Assembly: GCA_963854815.1 (NCBI GenBank)
Contig: CAWLAN010000055.1
Location: forward strand, 1-17,207
Origin: UBA1146 sp963854815
Lineage (GTDB): Bacteria > Planctomycetota > UBA8108 > UBA1146
Direction: 5' to 3'
Length of the DNA: 17,207 bases
Numbering within the stretch: position 1 is the first letter of the stretch; each line of letters starts with the position of its first letter. Under the pieces are notes generated by a model. The model did no database searches, was not told where the DNA came from, and was given only the letters and a program-made list of their open reading frames with translations. This document shows positions 1 through 8,122 of the stretch, piece by piece. The position numbers were made by a program, and so were the translations under genes.

Positions 1-282
1 TCTGACTTCTGTAGTAGTAGCAAAGTAGAAGATGCGTTCCGGAGGTTTGTTTCAGCCTGTCACGAACGTGGTGCGAAACTGTTGATCTCCTATTCCAGTG
101 GCACGGGACTTCTCACTCGTCGTTGGCAATGCCAGGGAGAAAAACAACCCGAGAGACGTTTGAGGGAACTCATTCTCGAGACCTACAGTAACGTCGAAAT
201 CCGGAATCAGTATTTGATGCATTCCGGACAGGGGGATTCAAATCGTCTGGTGAGTGAACTCCTCTTGCTCTGTGAGGATTGA
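1..282 (+). CDS. D12-class DNA adenine methyltransferase, C-terminal part (5' truncated by window)
   Basis: The reading frame is open from the first base to the TGA at 280-282, so only the last 93 codons are present. The fragment contains KLLISYSSGTGLL and later a segment ending HSGQGDSNRLVSELLLL. These match the layout of the end of D12 (MethyltransfD12) adenine methylases: an ISYNxxGLL strand, then a Y-rich/N-rich segment and a final VxExL strand. The next gene has the same layout in its own tail (VLSYNEEGIL, later RNSR and VHEWLF), which supports the assignment. The catalytic DPPY motif and the SAM-binding FxGxG motif would lie upstream and are not visible. The gene overlaps the next one by four bases (TTGA), so the two are probably co-translated. 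The family call is fairly firm. Target specificity, and whether a restriction enzyme lies further upstream, cannot be told. Confidence 0.65.
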   Translation, partial: SDFCSSSKVEDAFRRFVSACHERGAKLLISYSSGTGLLTRRWQCQGEKQPERRLRELILETYSNVEIRNQYLMHSGQGDSNRLVSELLLLCED

Positions 283-1496
283 AGTTGCGCTGGCTTGGAA
301 ACAAGGTCCAACTGCTCGAAGAGATCCTGCTTGCAGCCGAACGCGCCGGTTTTTCGGGGGGTACCGTCTGCGATCTGTTTGCAGGTAGTGGAACCGTGGG
401 GCGTTTCTTTCGCTCCCGTGGTTGCAGGGTCATTTCCACGGATCTGATGCATTGCTCGTTGGCGTTTCAGAAGGTGTTTCTGGAATGTCCTGGTCCTCCA
501 CGCTTCGAGGGACTCAGAGAGTACTGGGAAGATCTTGAAGCTGTAGGAATCGATCGGATTCAAAACACAGAACTCTCCGATCCTGTTGCGTGGGATCCAT
601 TCCTGAAGATGGTTCGATTCCTCGAGCAGGAGTTGTCGCCGCGCGAGGGTCTTCTCGCGAGGCAGTTTTCTCCGCGAGGTCCTGCCGGCCGTGGTTACCT
701 GACTCCAGATAATGCATCTCGTCTCGATGCGATCATCGAAGTCGTCCGTGATTGGCGGCGTCTCGAAAAGATCGAGGAGATCGAGATGTGGCTGCTGGTC
801 ACCTGCATCATCGATGCGGCGGATCGGGTCGCCAATATCTCGGGGACCTACGGGGCATATCTCAAGAACTGGCAACAGAATGCCCTTAATCCCATCAAAC
901 TGAGAACACCTGCGCTAGTCGACGGTCCGCAGGGTGAGGGCAACCGTCTCGACGCGATCGAATTTATCGAGACGATGGAGTGTGACCTGCTCTACATCGA
1001 TCCTCCCTACAATCAGCGGCAGTACGCAGCCAATTATCACCTCCCCGAGGTGATCTCACTGTTACCGCTGGAAGATTCGGATGATCGCATCGAGGGGCAG
1101 CTCTACGGAAAAACAGGACTGCTGCCCTGGAAGGATGTCGCCTCTCCCCTCTGTAGCAGGCGTGGAAGCGAGTGTCGGGATGCGATGGCGCGCATCATCG
1201 AGAGGGCGTCTGCTGGTGGAATTGTGCTTTCCTACAATGAAGAGGGGATCCTGACCCGCGCTGAGATCGAGCAGATGCTCGAACAATGGTCGATCTCAGG
1301 CGTCGATGCAGATCGGGAACCGGAAACAGGGCAGATCCTGCACGAGATTCCTTACCGAAGATTCCGCAGTGACAGCGAGGGAAGAAATTCCCGGACCGGT
1401 TCCCTGCGCAACTTTCGCCCCGCCGATGGTCGTTCCGAGGACGAAGTTCACGAGTGGCTCTTTTCCATCGAGAAATTGCAGGGGGAACGTTGTTGA
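279..1496 (+). CDS. D12-class DNA adenine-N6 methyltransferase
   Basis: This 405-residue protein should transfer a methyl group from S-adenosylmethionine to adenine in DNA. The N-terminus carries motif X (LRWLGNKVQLL, residues 3-13). The SAM-binding motif I, DLFAGSG, is at 32-38. Catalytic motif IV is DPPYNQRQY, beginning at D241. The order X-I-IV is that of the alpha/D12 (Dam-like) class, though the protein is longer than typical Dam (about 270-300 aa), with extra sequence between motifs I and IV that may hold the target-recognition region. The TTG start at 279 places motif X at the very N-terminus, as is normal for the family, and forms a TTGA overlap with the upstream stop. The upstream gene also has a D12-like tail, so this may be one half of a methyltransferase pair. 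No endonuclease is visible nearby. Class is confident; specificity is unknown. Confidence 0.9.
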   Translation: MKLRWLGNKVQLLEEILLAAERAGFSGGTVCDLFAGSGTVGRFFRSRGCRVISTDLMHCSLAFQKVFLECPGPPRFEGLREYWEDLEAVGIDRIQNTELSDPVAWDPFLKMVRFLEQELSPREGLLARQFSPRGPAGRGYLTPDNASRLDAIIEVVRDWRRLEKIEEIEMWLLVTCIIDAADRVANISGTYGAYLKNWQQNALNPIKLRTPALVDGPQGEGNRLDAIEFIETMECDLLYIDPPYNQRQYAANYHLPEVISLLPLEDSDDRIEGQLYGKTGLLPWKDVASPLCSRRGSECRDAMARIIERASAGGIVLSYNEEGILTRAEIEQMLEQWSISGVDADREPETGQILHEIPYRRFRSDSEGRNSRTGSLRNFRPADGRSEDEVHEWLFSIEKLQGERC

Positions 1497-1879
1497 GCGG
1501 CACGACACTGGTGCGTCTGGCGTTCCTGCTGGCGGCGGTCGCGGTAGGCAGTGCAGCGGTCGGGGCGCATCTGCTGGAGGGTTTGCTCGATGCCTCGCAA
1601 TTGCATCAGTGGGAGGTTGCCACCAGGATTCTGTTCTGGCATGCGGTGGGTCTGTGGATCTGCGCTGAACGATATCGAGGACCAGGAACCCTGATGCTGA
1701 TTTCGACACTCATCTTCTGCGGCAGCGTGTTTGCCCTTTCTCTCGGTGCACCGGGGTTTTTCGGGCTGTTGGCGCCGGTCGGGGGGATGGGCTTGATCGC
1801 GTCCTGGCTGTGGCTGGTGGCCGTGGCGCAAGCGAGGGGGAGTGTTACCGAGTATCCGGGCCAGAACGACCGAAGTTGA
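1493..1879 (+). CDS. DUF423 family small integral membrane protein
   Basis: A predicted inner-membrane protein of about 128 residues with four hydrophobic segments. The signature is typical of DUF423 (YgdD-like): an early VAVGSAAVGAHLL segment (family GAFGAHAL), then a TxxxFWHAVGLW helix, LIFCGSVFALSL, and LAPVGGMGLIASWLWL (family PiGGxxfixgW). The molecular function of the family is not established. An ATG at 1454 would overlap the methyltransferase by 43 bases and add a non-membrane leader. The TTG at 1493 (or the adjacent TTG at 1490) is preferred. It has a GGGGGA ribosome-binding site a few bases upstream, gives a start that fits the family, and reproduces the TTGA overlap seen at 279-282. 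The gene probably shares a transcript with the methyltransferases by position only; no functional link is evident. Confidence 0.85.
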   Translation: MSGTTLVRLAFLLAAVAVGSAAVGAHLLEGLLDASQLHQWEVATRILFWHAVGLWICAERYRGPGTLMLISTLIFCGSVFALSLGAPGFFGLLAPVGGMGLIASWLWLVAVAQARGSVTEYPGQNDRS

Positions 1880-1935
1880 CTGTTGCCTGTGAGTTATCCC
1901 ACTTCAGTCGCCATAATTGATGCGTTGTCACGACT

Positions 1936-1964
1936 TTGACTGTTATCGGAATATCGTCTATCCT
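1936..1964 (+). promoter_or_regulatory. Candidate sigma70-type promoter upstream of the first protease
   Basis: TTGACT (1936-1941) is followed after exactly 17 bases by TATCCT (1959-1964), giving 5/6 and 4/6 matches to the -35 and -10 consensus. Transcription would begin near 1971, about 100 bases ahead of the ATG at 2074. A second TTGACT lies at 1876-1881 but has no plausible -10 at the right distance. This is motif reading only, and planctomycete promoters are often poorly conserved. Confidence 0.35.
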
Positions 1965-2005
1965 CGGAGTGTCGAATAAGAGCGATCGAGGATAGAGCCA
2001 TCCTC
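1957..2005 (+). promoter_or_regulatory. Two mutually exclusive inverted repeats in the protease leader
   Basis: TCTATCCTCG (1957-1966) is perfectly complementary to CGAGGATAGA (1987-1996), a 10-bp inverted repeat with a 20-base spacer. The core of the second arm, GAGGAT (1988-1993), can instead pair with ATCCTC (2000-2005) across a 6-base loop. The first arm overlaps the candidate -10 element. The elements may therefore act as DNA operator half-sites, or as competing RNA stems if transcription starts further upstream. No T-tract follows, so it does not look like a simple terminator. Confidence 0.4.
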
Positions 2006-2073
2006 AGTATTCCTAACCTGGGCTGTGAGTTTGTAGTATTGCGCCAGTTTATTCGGGGATTCGAAAGATTTTA

Positions 2074-4944
2074 ATGAATTGCTCATCCTGGACGAAACAA
2101 GGAGACCGCACCGGAGATTCGATCTCTGCTGCTGATGACGGTTCTGGCCTGCTCGGTGCAGAACTGGTGCCCTGCGCTACTGCTTCGTTTTGGGGCAGGA
2201 ATTGGCTCGTCTGGATCTTCTCGTCTTTCCTGGTGCTGATTTCAGTTTCACTTGCGGCAGCAGACCGGACCGATTTCCGCACCCGGGGACCGACATCGAA
2301 GGATCTCCTCGAAGCACTTCAACTCGATCTGGAACAGACGCTGGCAGCCACCGTTGCGGACACGATGGAGATCTCCTGGATTCGCGATCCGGGTGATGGA
2401 CGTGTCTTCGTCGGTTGGAGCCAGCAGATCCAGGGGTATCCGGTGAGGGGTAGTCTGGGGCGTTCCCTGGTTCGCCGGGATCCAGTGCTGGCACTGTGGT
2501 CGGTGAGCTATCGGTCCTTCCGTTTCGTTGCGCCGGTCGAAATTGGCGATCCAGTCGTCGGGGCGTCGGTCGCAGCGGCGACGGCTCGCCGTGGTCATCC
2601 GGCTCGAACCTGGTCGCAGTCGGACCTGGAGATCGTCGGGGGGAATGACGGAGAGCCGCGTCTGTGCTGGGTCATCACGGGTAGTTCCAACCTGCCCGGT
2701 ATTCACAGCAGTCTGCGAATCGATGTCGATGCGATGACCGGGAGGATCCTCGGGGTCGAGGAGCAAGTTTGCGAGATCGATATTCCCGGGACCCTCAGTG
2801 CGGTTCGAACTCCCGGTACTGGACCTCAGGGAACCATCTCCGGCGAACTGTTCTCGCTCGGGGGAGCCCAGGTTTCCGGCGCAGGGGCGACGACCCATAG
2901 TGACCCGAACGGCGATTTTCTACTGATGCGGGGCAACTCGACCAACTTCACGGTGCTGGCCGGATTACAGGGAGTGTGGGGTTCGGTGAGCAGTTCCATA
3001 GCCCCCGATGCCACCGCCAGCGGCGATGCTGATCCGAACGGGGTCGACCTGCTCATCAATGGAGCGGATGACCCGGACCTGACTGCCCAGACCAACGCGT
3101 TCCATTACGTCGAGGAGGGATTCAACTACTTCGTGGCTTCTCCCGGTGGGTTCCCGGCGATGATGACCCCTGTCAACGCCACCACCGGATTGGGAGGAAC
3201 CTGCAACGCGTTCTACGATCCGTCGACGTCGATGCTGAGATTCCTGAGGTCCGGAGGTGGCTGTGTGGATAGCGCCTACTCCTCCGTGATTCTGCATGAG
3301 TTCGGGCACCATGTGGTCGCTTCTCTTGGCCTGGTGCAGGGTGTTTTTGGCGAGGGATACGGGGACTCCCTTGCCATCGTCTTTCTCTCGGAGGGGATCA
3401 TAGGTCGGGATTTCGGTGGCCCGGGTCAGCATGTCCGTGATGTCGAGGGTGCCGGAGTACAGGTCCCTTGTTCTGGCGGAATCCACTTCTGTGGCCAGGC
3501 TCTGGCAGGGTTCTGGTTCGATCTCAGTACTTTCATTGATGATCAGTACGGTGCAGCGATCGGAGATGAGGTGATGAGGGATCTGTTTGTCGACTGGTCA
3601 TCCATCACCTCGGGGGCGCTCGGTTCGCAACCGATCCATGACAATACCATCACGGAAATTCTCACCATCGATGACGATGACGGAGATCTCTCCAATGGAA
3701 CTCCCAACTGGAATGAGATCTGTGCTGCTGCTGCGGCGCGCGGGCTTGGTTGCCCTGCTCTGATCACCTTGACCCTCACCCTCGAGCAAGGTCCCGGGGA
3801 GTTGATTCCGCCGGATGTCCCGAGCCCGGTACGGGTCACCTTCGAAGAACTACTGGCTGGTCCTGCCGCTGGCGGTTCCAGGGTATTATGGAGAACGGGG
3901 ACAGGTGCATGGCAATCGTTCCTGCTGTTAGAGACGAGTGCCGGAGTCCTGGAGGGCACTTTCCCGCCACTCCAGTGTCTCGATCAGGCCGAGTGGTATG
4001 TCGAAGTCGAGGATGATCTGGGGTTCATCACGACCATTCCAGAGAGTGCCTCACTGACACCCTTTTCGACCATCAGTGCTAACGAAGCGAACCTCATCCT
4101 GCAGGAATCGATGGCGACCGATCCGGGTTGGAGTACCTCGGATGCTACCGATGCGGCACTGTTCGGATTGTGGGAATGGGGGGTTCCGATCGGGTCGAAT
4201 GCCCAGGCCAGTGCCGGAGTTCCGGCGCCGAGTGGAGATCAGAGTTGTTACGTCACGGGGCTTGGATCTCCCGGCGACAGCGCAGGGGTTCATGACGTGG
4301 ACTTCGGGGAAACCACTCTCACTTCTACCGAATTAGAGTTGTCACCGACTGGAACTCACCGGATTTCATACTGGAGGTGGTTCTCCAACTCGACCTCGAT
4401 CTCCATTCCTGATGATGTTCTGACCATCTGGAAGAGTCTCGATGGGGCGGCGACGTGGGAGGTCGTCGAAACTGTGGGTCCAGGAAATCCCCAGGCGAAC
4501 GGAGGCTGGTTCCAGCATTCCTTCTTGATCGACGAGGGTGAGTCGACCACTGATACCTTGATGCTGAAATTCCGCACCGGAGACCTGGGCGCTGGCAGCA
4601 TCACCGAGGCGGGAGTCGATCTCGTGGAGATCACCGTGATCACTTGCACGGGAGGACTACCAACTCCGCCGGTCGAGAACGACTTCTTCCGGGGGGATTG
4701 CAATGTCGATGGTCAGCGTGATATCAGTGACGTGGTGCAAATGCTGGAAGTCCTGTTCGGCCCCCAGACCTCTTTCCCGTGCGCAGATGCGTGCGACTTC
4801 AATGATGGAGGAGTGGTGGATCTGACCGATGTCATCCAACTATTGCAGGTTCTGTTCCTCGGTGGAGCGGGATCTGAGCCTATTTGTGGTCCAGACCCCA
4901 CCAGTGATGCTCTCGGTTGCATTCAAGCGACCATCTGTCCCTGA
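2074..4944 (+). CDS. Secreted M36-like metalloprotease with dockerin-like C-terminus (paralogue 1)
   Basis: A 956-residue exported protein. A hydrophobic stretch at about 44-60 ending LAAAD looks like a signal peptide, but with an unusually long preceding region. A GTG at 2167 (V32) would give a normal signal peptide, though neither start has a clear ribosome-binding site. Residues about 70-245 resemble the FTP/PepSY propeptide of fungalysin-type proteases. About 250-300 is a small beta domain. The core is about 330-560 with HEFGH at 408-412 and a GEGYGD segment (E427) 15 residues after the last His, so zinc binding by H408, H412 and E427 with E409 as base is likely. Cysteine-containing signatures (CNAFY, GGGCVDSAYSS, DDDDGDLSNGTP) are shared with the next gene. 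An Ig-like domain (about 565-665) and a jelly-roll-like domain (about 675-865) follow. The tail from 871 is a paired dockerin-like module. Family placement near M36 is an inference; secretion and metalloprotease type are well supported. Confidence 0.8.
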   Translation: MNCSSWTKQGDRTGDSISAADDGSGLLGAELVPCATASFWGRNWLVWIFSSFLVLISVSLAAADRTDFRTRGPTSKDLLEALQLDLEQTLAATVADTMEISWIRDPGDGRVFVGWSQQIQGYPVRGSLGRSLVRRDPVLALWSVSYRSFRFVAPVEIGDPVVGASVAAATARRGHPARTWSQSDLEIVGGNDGEPRLCWVITGSSNLPGIHSSLRIDVDAMTGRILGVEEQVCEIDIPGTLSAVRTPGTGPQGTISGELFSLGGAQVSGAGATTHSDPNGDFLLMRGNSTNFTVLAGLQGVWGSVSSSIAPDATASGDADPNGVDLLINGADDPDLTAQTNAFHYVEEGFNYFVASPGGFPAMMTPVNATTGLGGTCNAFYDPSTSMLRFLRSGGGCVDSAYSSVILHEFGHHVVASLGLVQGVFGEGYGDSLAIVFLSEGIIGRDFGGPGQHVRDVEGAGVQVPCSGGIHFCGQALAGFWFDLSTFIDDQYGAAIGDEVMRDLFVDWSSITSGALGSQPIHDNTITEILTIDDDDGDLSNGTPNWNEICAAAAARGLGCPALITLTLTLEQGPGELIPPDVPSPVRVTFEELLAGPAAGGSRVLWRTGTGAWQSFLLLETSAGVLEGTFPPLQCLDQAEWYVEVEDDLGFITTIPESASLTPFSTISANEANLILQESMATDPGWSTSDATDAALFGLWEWGVPIGSNAQASAGVPAPSGDQSCYVTGLGSPGDSAGVHDVDFGETTLTSTELELSPTGTHRISYWRWFSNSTSISIPDDVLTIWKSLDGAATWEVVETVGPGNPQANGGWFQHSFLIDEGESTTDTLMLKFRTGDLGAGSITEAGVDLVEITVITCTGGLPTPPVENDFFRGDCNVDGQRDISDVVQMLEVLFGPQTSFPCADACDFNDGGVVDLTDVIQLLQVLFLGGAGSEPICGPDPTSDALGCIQATICP
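4684..4941 (+). other. Dockerin-like tandem repeat module with Cys-rich terminus (protease 1)
   Basis: Two EF-hand-like Ca2+-binding loops, each followed by a helix ending in LF. The first is GDCNVDGQRDISD followed by VVQMLEVLF. The second is DFNDGGVVDLTD followed by VIQLLQVLF. The module ends at the stop codon with CGPDPTSDAL, one further Cys and a final Cys-Pro. The same layout closes the proteins ending at 8073 and 15824. Dockerin-type loops are known to bind calcium and mediate protein-protein attachment. The role of the terminal tail is unknown. Confidence 0.8.
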
Positions 4945-5158
4945 TCCAGCAGAAATCAATCATCCCTGGCCACTCGATGGTACTCCGATAGCCCCTGTGG
5001 TGGCGGATTACCTTCTCGCCGTGCAGGGGTTCTCCTTTTATCATGCCGTCAGGACTTGTGTGGGTTCTCCGGGCTAAGTGACTGGTTAAATCAGTAGAGT
5101 TCCTTCGCCCGGGTGGTCTATTCCCTTTGCCCGTCGCAGTTGTTTTCACAACCACCAT

Positions 5159-5164
5159 GGGAGG
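5159..5164 (+). promoter_or_regulatory. Strong ribosome-binding site that favours a TTG start
   Basis: GGGAGG at 5159-5164 lies only 2 bases before the ATG at 5167 but a near-ideal 8 bases before the in-frame TTG at 5173. This suggests that the second protease may really begin at TTG 5173, two codons downstream of the ATG. Both starts leave the signal peptide intact. Confidence 0.5.
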
Positions 5165-5166
5165 CT

Positions 5167-8073
5167 ATGGCCTTGAAGATCAACGACGGTCTGCTGAACT
5201 CGTGTCTGGTGTTGGGGTTGCTGGTTTCTTTTTTGGCCCCCCTTTCCTCTCAGGAGTGGTCGGAACGCCCCTACGAGACAGAAATCATATCTGCCTGGGA
5301 TTCGCTGCATGATAGGTACCCGGATGTCCGACTGGAGAGGGACCAACTGGGCCGTACTTTTCTGTACGGAGCTCCGATGTCGCGTGGAAATACCGAACTG
5401 GAGGCGGTGGACCGATTCCTGGAAGAACACGCCATCTTGTTCGGGATCTTTGCTGGTGATCTGGAACTGATCTACGAGACCGATCTGCTCGATCGCGCTG
5501 CGACTGTGTTTGCTTACCGACAGATCATCGATGGAATCCCGGTCGAGTATTCGGCTTTTCGCATCCTGGTGCGTCCCGATCTCGAAACTGGCGAGATGGC
5601 GGTGGTCTATGCTGCCGGTCATGTGGCTCTGGAACCGCTGATGGGTTACGCCCCTGTCGTGCTGACTCCTGAGCAGGCGTTGTTGCTTGCTCGTGAAGAA
5701 ATGGCTGCCGAGAAACTCCCACGATGGTCAGAAGCCGAACTGGTGATCCAGTCGAGTGCCGCATTGCGCGCTTCTTCGCGTCTGGTGTACCGGGTCTCGG
5801 CGATGAACCCAGAGCCGGCCGAGATGGCGGACTGGAGTGTTCTCGTCGATCCCGAGTTTGGCGATATCCTCGAGGTCCGAAACGAAATCATTCACACCGA
5901 TATTGCGGGTGCGGTCAGGGGCAGGGTCAATCAGAACAACCGTCCTGATACCGCCACCAATCCGGCCGTAGATCAGGCGGTGGGGCGTGTCCCCGTGTCC
6001 ATCTCTGGCGGGTCTTCCACCTTTGCCGAAGTCGATGGCAGTTTTCTGCTTCCCCACGGTGGGACTGCGCCGGTGAATCTGAATTCATCTCTGGTGGGAC
6101 AGTGGGTCGTGGTTCAGAACCAAGCGGGTGTCAATCTCTCTATCACCACCCCCACGACACCTCCGGGCCCGGCAACGGTTGAGTTGAATCCAACACCCAA
6201 TGCGCTGGTACAGGCGGAAGTAAACGGTTTCCACTACACCAACATCACCCATGACTTCTATCGCGATCGCACCTTCTCGGGCAATCCTGGAATCGACATC
6301 GCGATCGATTGCAACGTCAACATCACGGATACCTGTAACGCTTTCTACAGTCCCGGTGAGCAGAGCATCAATTTCTACCAGGAGGGTGGAGGGTGTGTGA
6401 ACACCGCTTACGCAAGCGTGGTATCTCACGAGTACGGTCATTTCATGGTCAATCGTCTCGGTTTGGGCCAGGGCGCCTTCGGTGAGGGGTTCGGAGACCT
6501 GATGAGCATGCTCATCTACGACGACCCGATCATCGGACACGATTTTCTCGGACCGGGCACAGTGGTTCGCGACCCTGTGGCCGCTAATGTTCAGTATCCA
6601 TGCTCGCAGAGCGCGGTTCATTTCTGTGGTCAGATTCTGGGAGCGAGTTTCTGGCGAATTCGTGAAAATCTGGGAAACAGTCTTGGATCAGCCGAAGGCC
6701 TCGCCCTGGTTCAACAACTAGCCGTCGACTGGTCACTCATCACGATCGGTGGTTCCGGGAACTCCAGTGCACATCCTCAGACTGCGATCGAGGTTCTCAC
6801 GGTCGATGATGACGATGGCAGCATCGACAACGGAACGCCACACTTCGGCGAAATCTGCGATGCCTTTGCTCAGCACTCCATCGATTGTCCAGCATTGCCA
6901 GACATCCTGATCTCGTACCCGGAAGGGCGTCCCGAGTCACTGTTGCCGCTCGAAGCCACATCGATCCGAGTACTGGTGGTGGCGGGTACTGCCACTCCGG
7001 ATGCTGCCTCGGGACTGCTGTTGTTCAGACAGGGAACGGCGCCTTTCCAGTCGGTGTCGCTGCAGGCGATGGGCGCCGATCAATACCTCGGCACGATTCC
7101 GGGACAAGATTGCGGAGAACCGGTTCAGTATTACTTCACTTTCCAGGACACCGTAGGGGGATCACATGCTTCCCCGGCAGCAGGAGCAGGAAACCCATTC
7201 GAGGCGGCCGTCATTTCGGAACAGAACACCGTTGTCGACGACTCGATGGAAGTCGACCTGGGTTGGGCCGTCGGGGCGCCGACCGATACGGCGACGACGG
7301 GAGTCTGGACCCGCGTCGATCCGCTTGGCACCGGTGCGGCTCCGGAGGTGGATCACAGCGAAGTGGGTACCCTTTGCTGGGTGACCGGCCAGGGCTCTGT
7401 GGGAGGTTCGCTGGGAGAGAATGACGTCGATGGCGGAGCCACGACACTTTTCTCCCCGGTGTTCGATATGGCCACTGGGGTGGATCCAGCCTCGACCTTC
7501 TCCATCAAATACTGGCGCTGGTATTCTACCGGCACCGGTGCGGCTCCCTATGCCGATACCTTCATCATCGAGATCAGTAGTGACCTGACCACCTGGGTCA
7601 ACGTGGAAACGGTTGGACCTGCCAACGGCCCGGATACCAATGGTGGTTGGATTCAGCATTCTTTCGATCCGTCGTTACTGGTTCCCCTGACGACCACGAT
7701 CCAGATGCGATTCATCGCATCGGACCTGGATGCGGGGTCCCTCGTCGAGGCGGGAATCGATGACTTCGTGGTGGTGGCTCAGATCTGCAATCAGGGTCCG
7801 TCCTTCTTGCGAGGCGATCCCAATGGCGATGGTGGAATCGACATCTCCGATGTCGTGTCGATCCTGTCGTTCCTCTTCGATGGATTGCCGTTGCTGTGCA
7901 TCGACTCGGCGGATATTGCAGATAGTGGTACGGTCAACATCTCAGATGCGGTGGCGTTGGTTTCGTATCTGTTCTCCGCCGGAGATCCTCCAGCGTTTCC
8001 GTTCCCGGGATGCGGGCTGGATCCCACGGATGACGCGCTTCCCGATTGCATACCTGCCGGAGTTTGCCCCTAG
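5167..8073 (+). CDS. Secreted M36-like metalloprotease with dockerin-like C-terminus (paralogue 2)
   Basis: A 968-residue exported protein, a paralogue of the preceding gene with the same domain order. The N-terminus is a standard signal peptide (positive start, hydrophobic core, cleavage probably near LSS-QEW). Residues about 35-260 resemble the FTP/PepSY inhibitory propeptide of fungalysins. A small beta domain follows (about 260-310). The core contains INFYQEGGGCVNTAYASVV, then HEYGH at 421-425, then GEGFGD with E440 exactly 15 residues after H425, the same spacing as in the neighbour. Later come VDWSLIT and DDDDGSIDNGTPHFGEIC. Ig-like (about 579-690) and jelly-roll-like (about 690-877) domains precede the dockerin-like module from 879. 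A longer version from GTG 5113 lacks a ribosome-binding site and would bury the signal peptide, so it is rejected. TTG 5173 is an equally good start. The product probably acts outside the cell or at the surface; its substrate is unknown. Confidence 0.82.
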   Translation: MALKINDGLLNSCLVLGLLVSFLAPLSSQEWSERPYETEIISAWDSLHDRYPDVRLERDQLGRTFLYGAPMSRGNTELEAVDRFLEEHAILFGIFAGDLELIYETDLLDRAATVFAYRQIIDGIPVEYSAFRILVRPDLETGEMAVVYAAGHVALEPLMGYAPVVLTPEQALLLAREEMAAEKLPRWSEAELVIQSSAALRASSRLVYRVSAMNPEPAEMADWSVLVDPEFGDILEVRNEIIHTDIAGAVRGRVNQNNRPDTATNPAVDQAVGRVPVSISGGSSTFAEVDGSFLLPHGGTAPVNLNSSLVGQWVVVQNQAGVNLSITTPTTPPGPATVELNPTPNALVQAEVNGFHYTNITHDFYRDRTFSGNPGIDIAIDCNVNITDTCNAFYSPGEQSINFYQEGGGCVNTAYASVVSHEYGHFMVNRLGLGQGAFGEGFGDLMSMLIYDDPIIGHDFLGPGTVVRDPVAANVQYPCSQSAVHFCGQILGASFWRIRENLGNSLGSAEGLALVQQLAVDWSLITIGGSGNSSAHPQTAIEVLTVDDDDGSIDNGTPHFGEICDAFAQHSIDCPALPDILISYPEGRPESLLPLEATSIRVLVVAGTATPDAASGLLLFRQGTAPFQSVSLQAMGADQYLGTIPGQDCGEPVQYYFTFQDTVGGSHASPAAGAGNPFEAAVISEQNTVVDDSMEVDLGWAVGAPTDTATTGVWTRVDPLGTGAAPEVDHSEVGTLCWVTGQGSVGGSLGENDVDGGATTLFSPVFDMATGVDPASTFSIKYWRWYSTGTGAAPYADTFIIEISSDLTTWVNVETVGPANGPDTNGGWIQHSFDPSLLVPLTTTIQMRFIASDLDAGSLVEAGIDDFVVVAQICNQGPSFLRGDPNGDGGIDISDVVSILSFLFDGLPLLCIDSADIADSGTVNISDAVALVSYLFSAGDPPAFPFPGCGLDPTDDALPDCIPAGVCP
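7801..8070 (+). other. Dockerin-like tandem repeat module with Cys-rich terminus (protease 2)
   Basis: The first loop is GDPNGDGGIDISD followed by VVSILSFLF. The second is DIADSGTVNISD followed by AVALVSYLF. The terminus is CGLDPTDDAL, then one Cys and a final Cys-Pro at the stop. It matches the modules at 4684-4941 and 15558-15821 in order, length and terminal signature. Confidence 0.8.
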
Positions 8074-8122
8074 GGTTGCAGGAGTGGTTCAGGGGACTTT
8101 CAGGAACGGCCGGGACAGTTGA

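Noticed and set aside
207..875. Minus-strand 222-codon open frame under the methyltransferase gene
   Set aside because: It is fully antisense to a gene with clear D12 motifs, has no recognisable domain and shows the Arg/Pro/Ser-rich composition typical of shadow frames.
2248..2898. Minus-strand 216-codon frame inside the first protease
   Set aside because: Antisense to a well-supported secreted protein; composition is shadow-like and no motif or ribosome-binding site supports it.
5113..5166. GTG start at 5113 for the second protease
   Set aside because: No ribosome-binding site, and it places 18 extra residues before a normal signal peptide.
4945..5166. Promoter or structured element between the two proteases
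   Set aside because: Apart from the ribosome-binding site at 5159-5164, I saw no -35/-10 pair at good spacing and only a weak 6-bp inverted repeat (5112-5117 and 5151-5156).
6885..7424. Plus-strand 179-codon frame within the second protease
   Set aside because: Out-of-frame overlap with an intact, domain-rich coding sequence; Arg/Gly/Ser-rich, with no motif.
8074..8122. Possible bidirectional terminator between the second protease and the HIT gene
   Set aside because: I could find only imperfect short complementarity and no T-tract, so there is no support for an intrinsic terminator.
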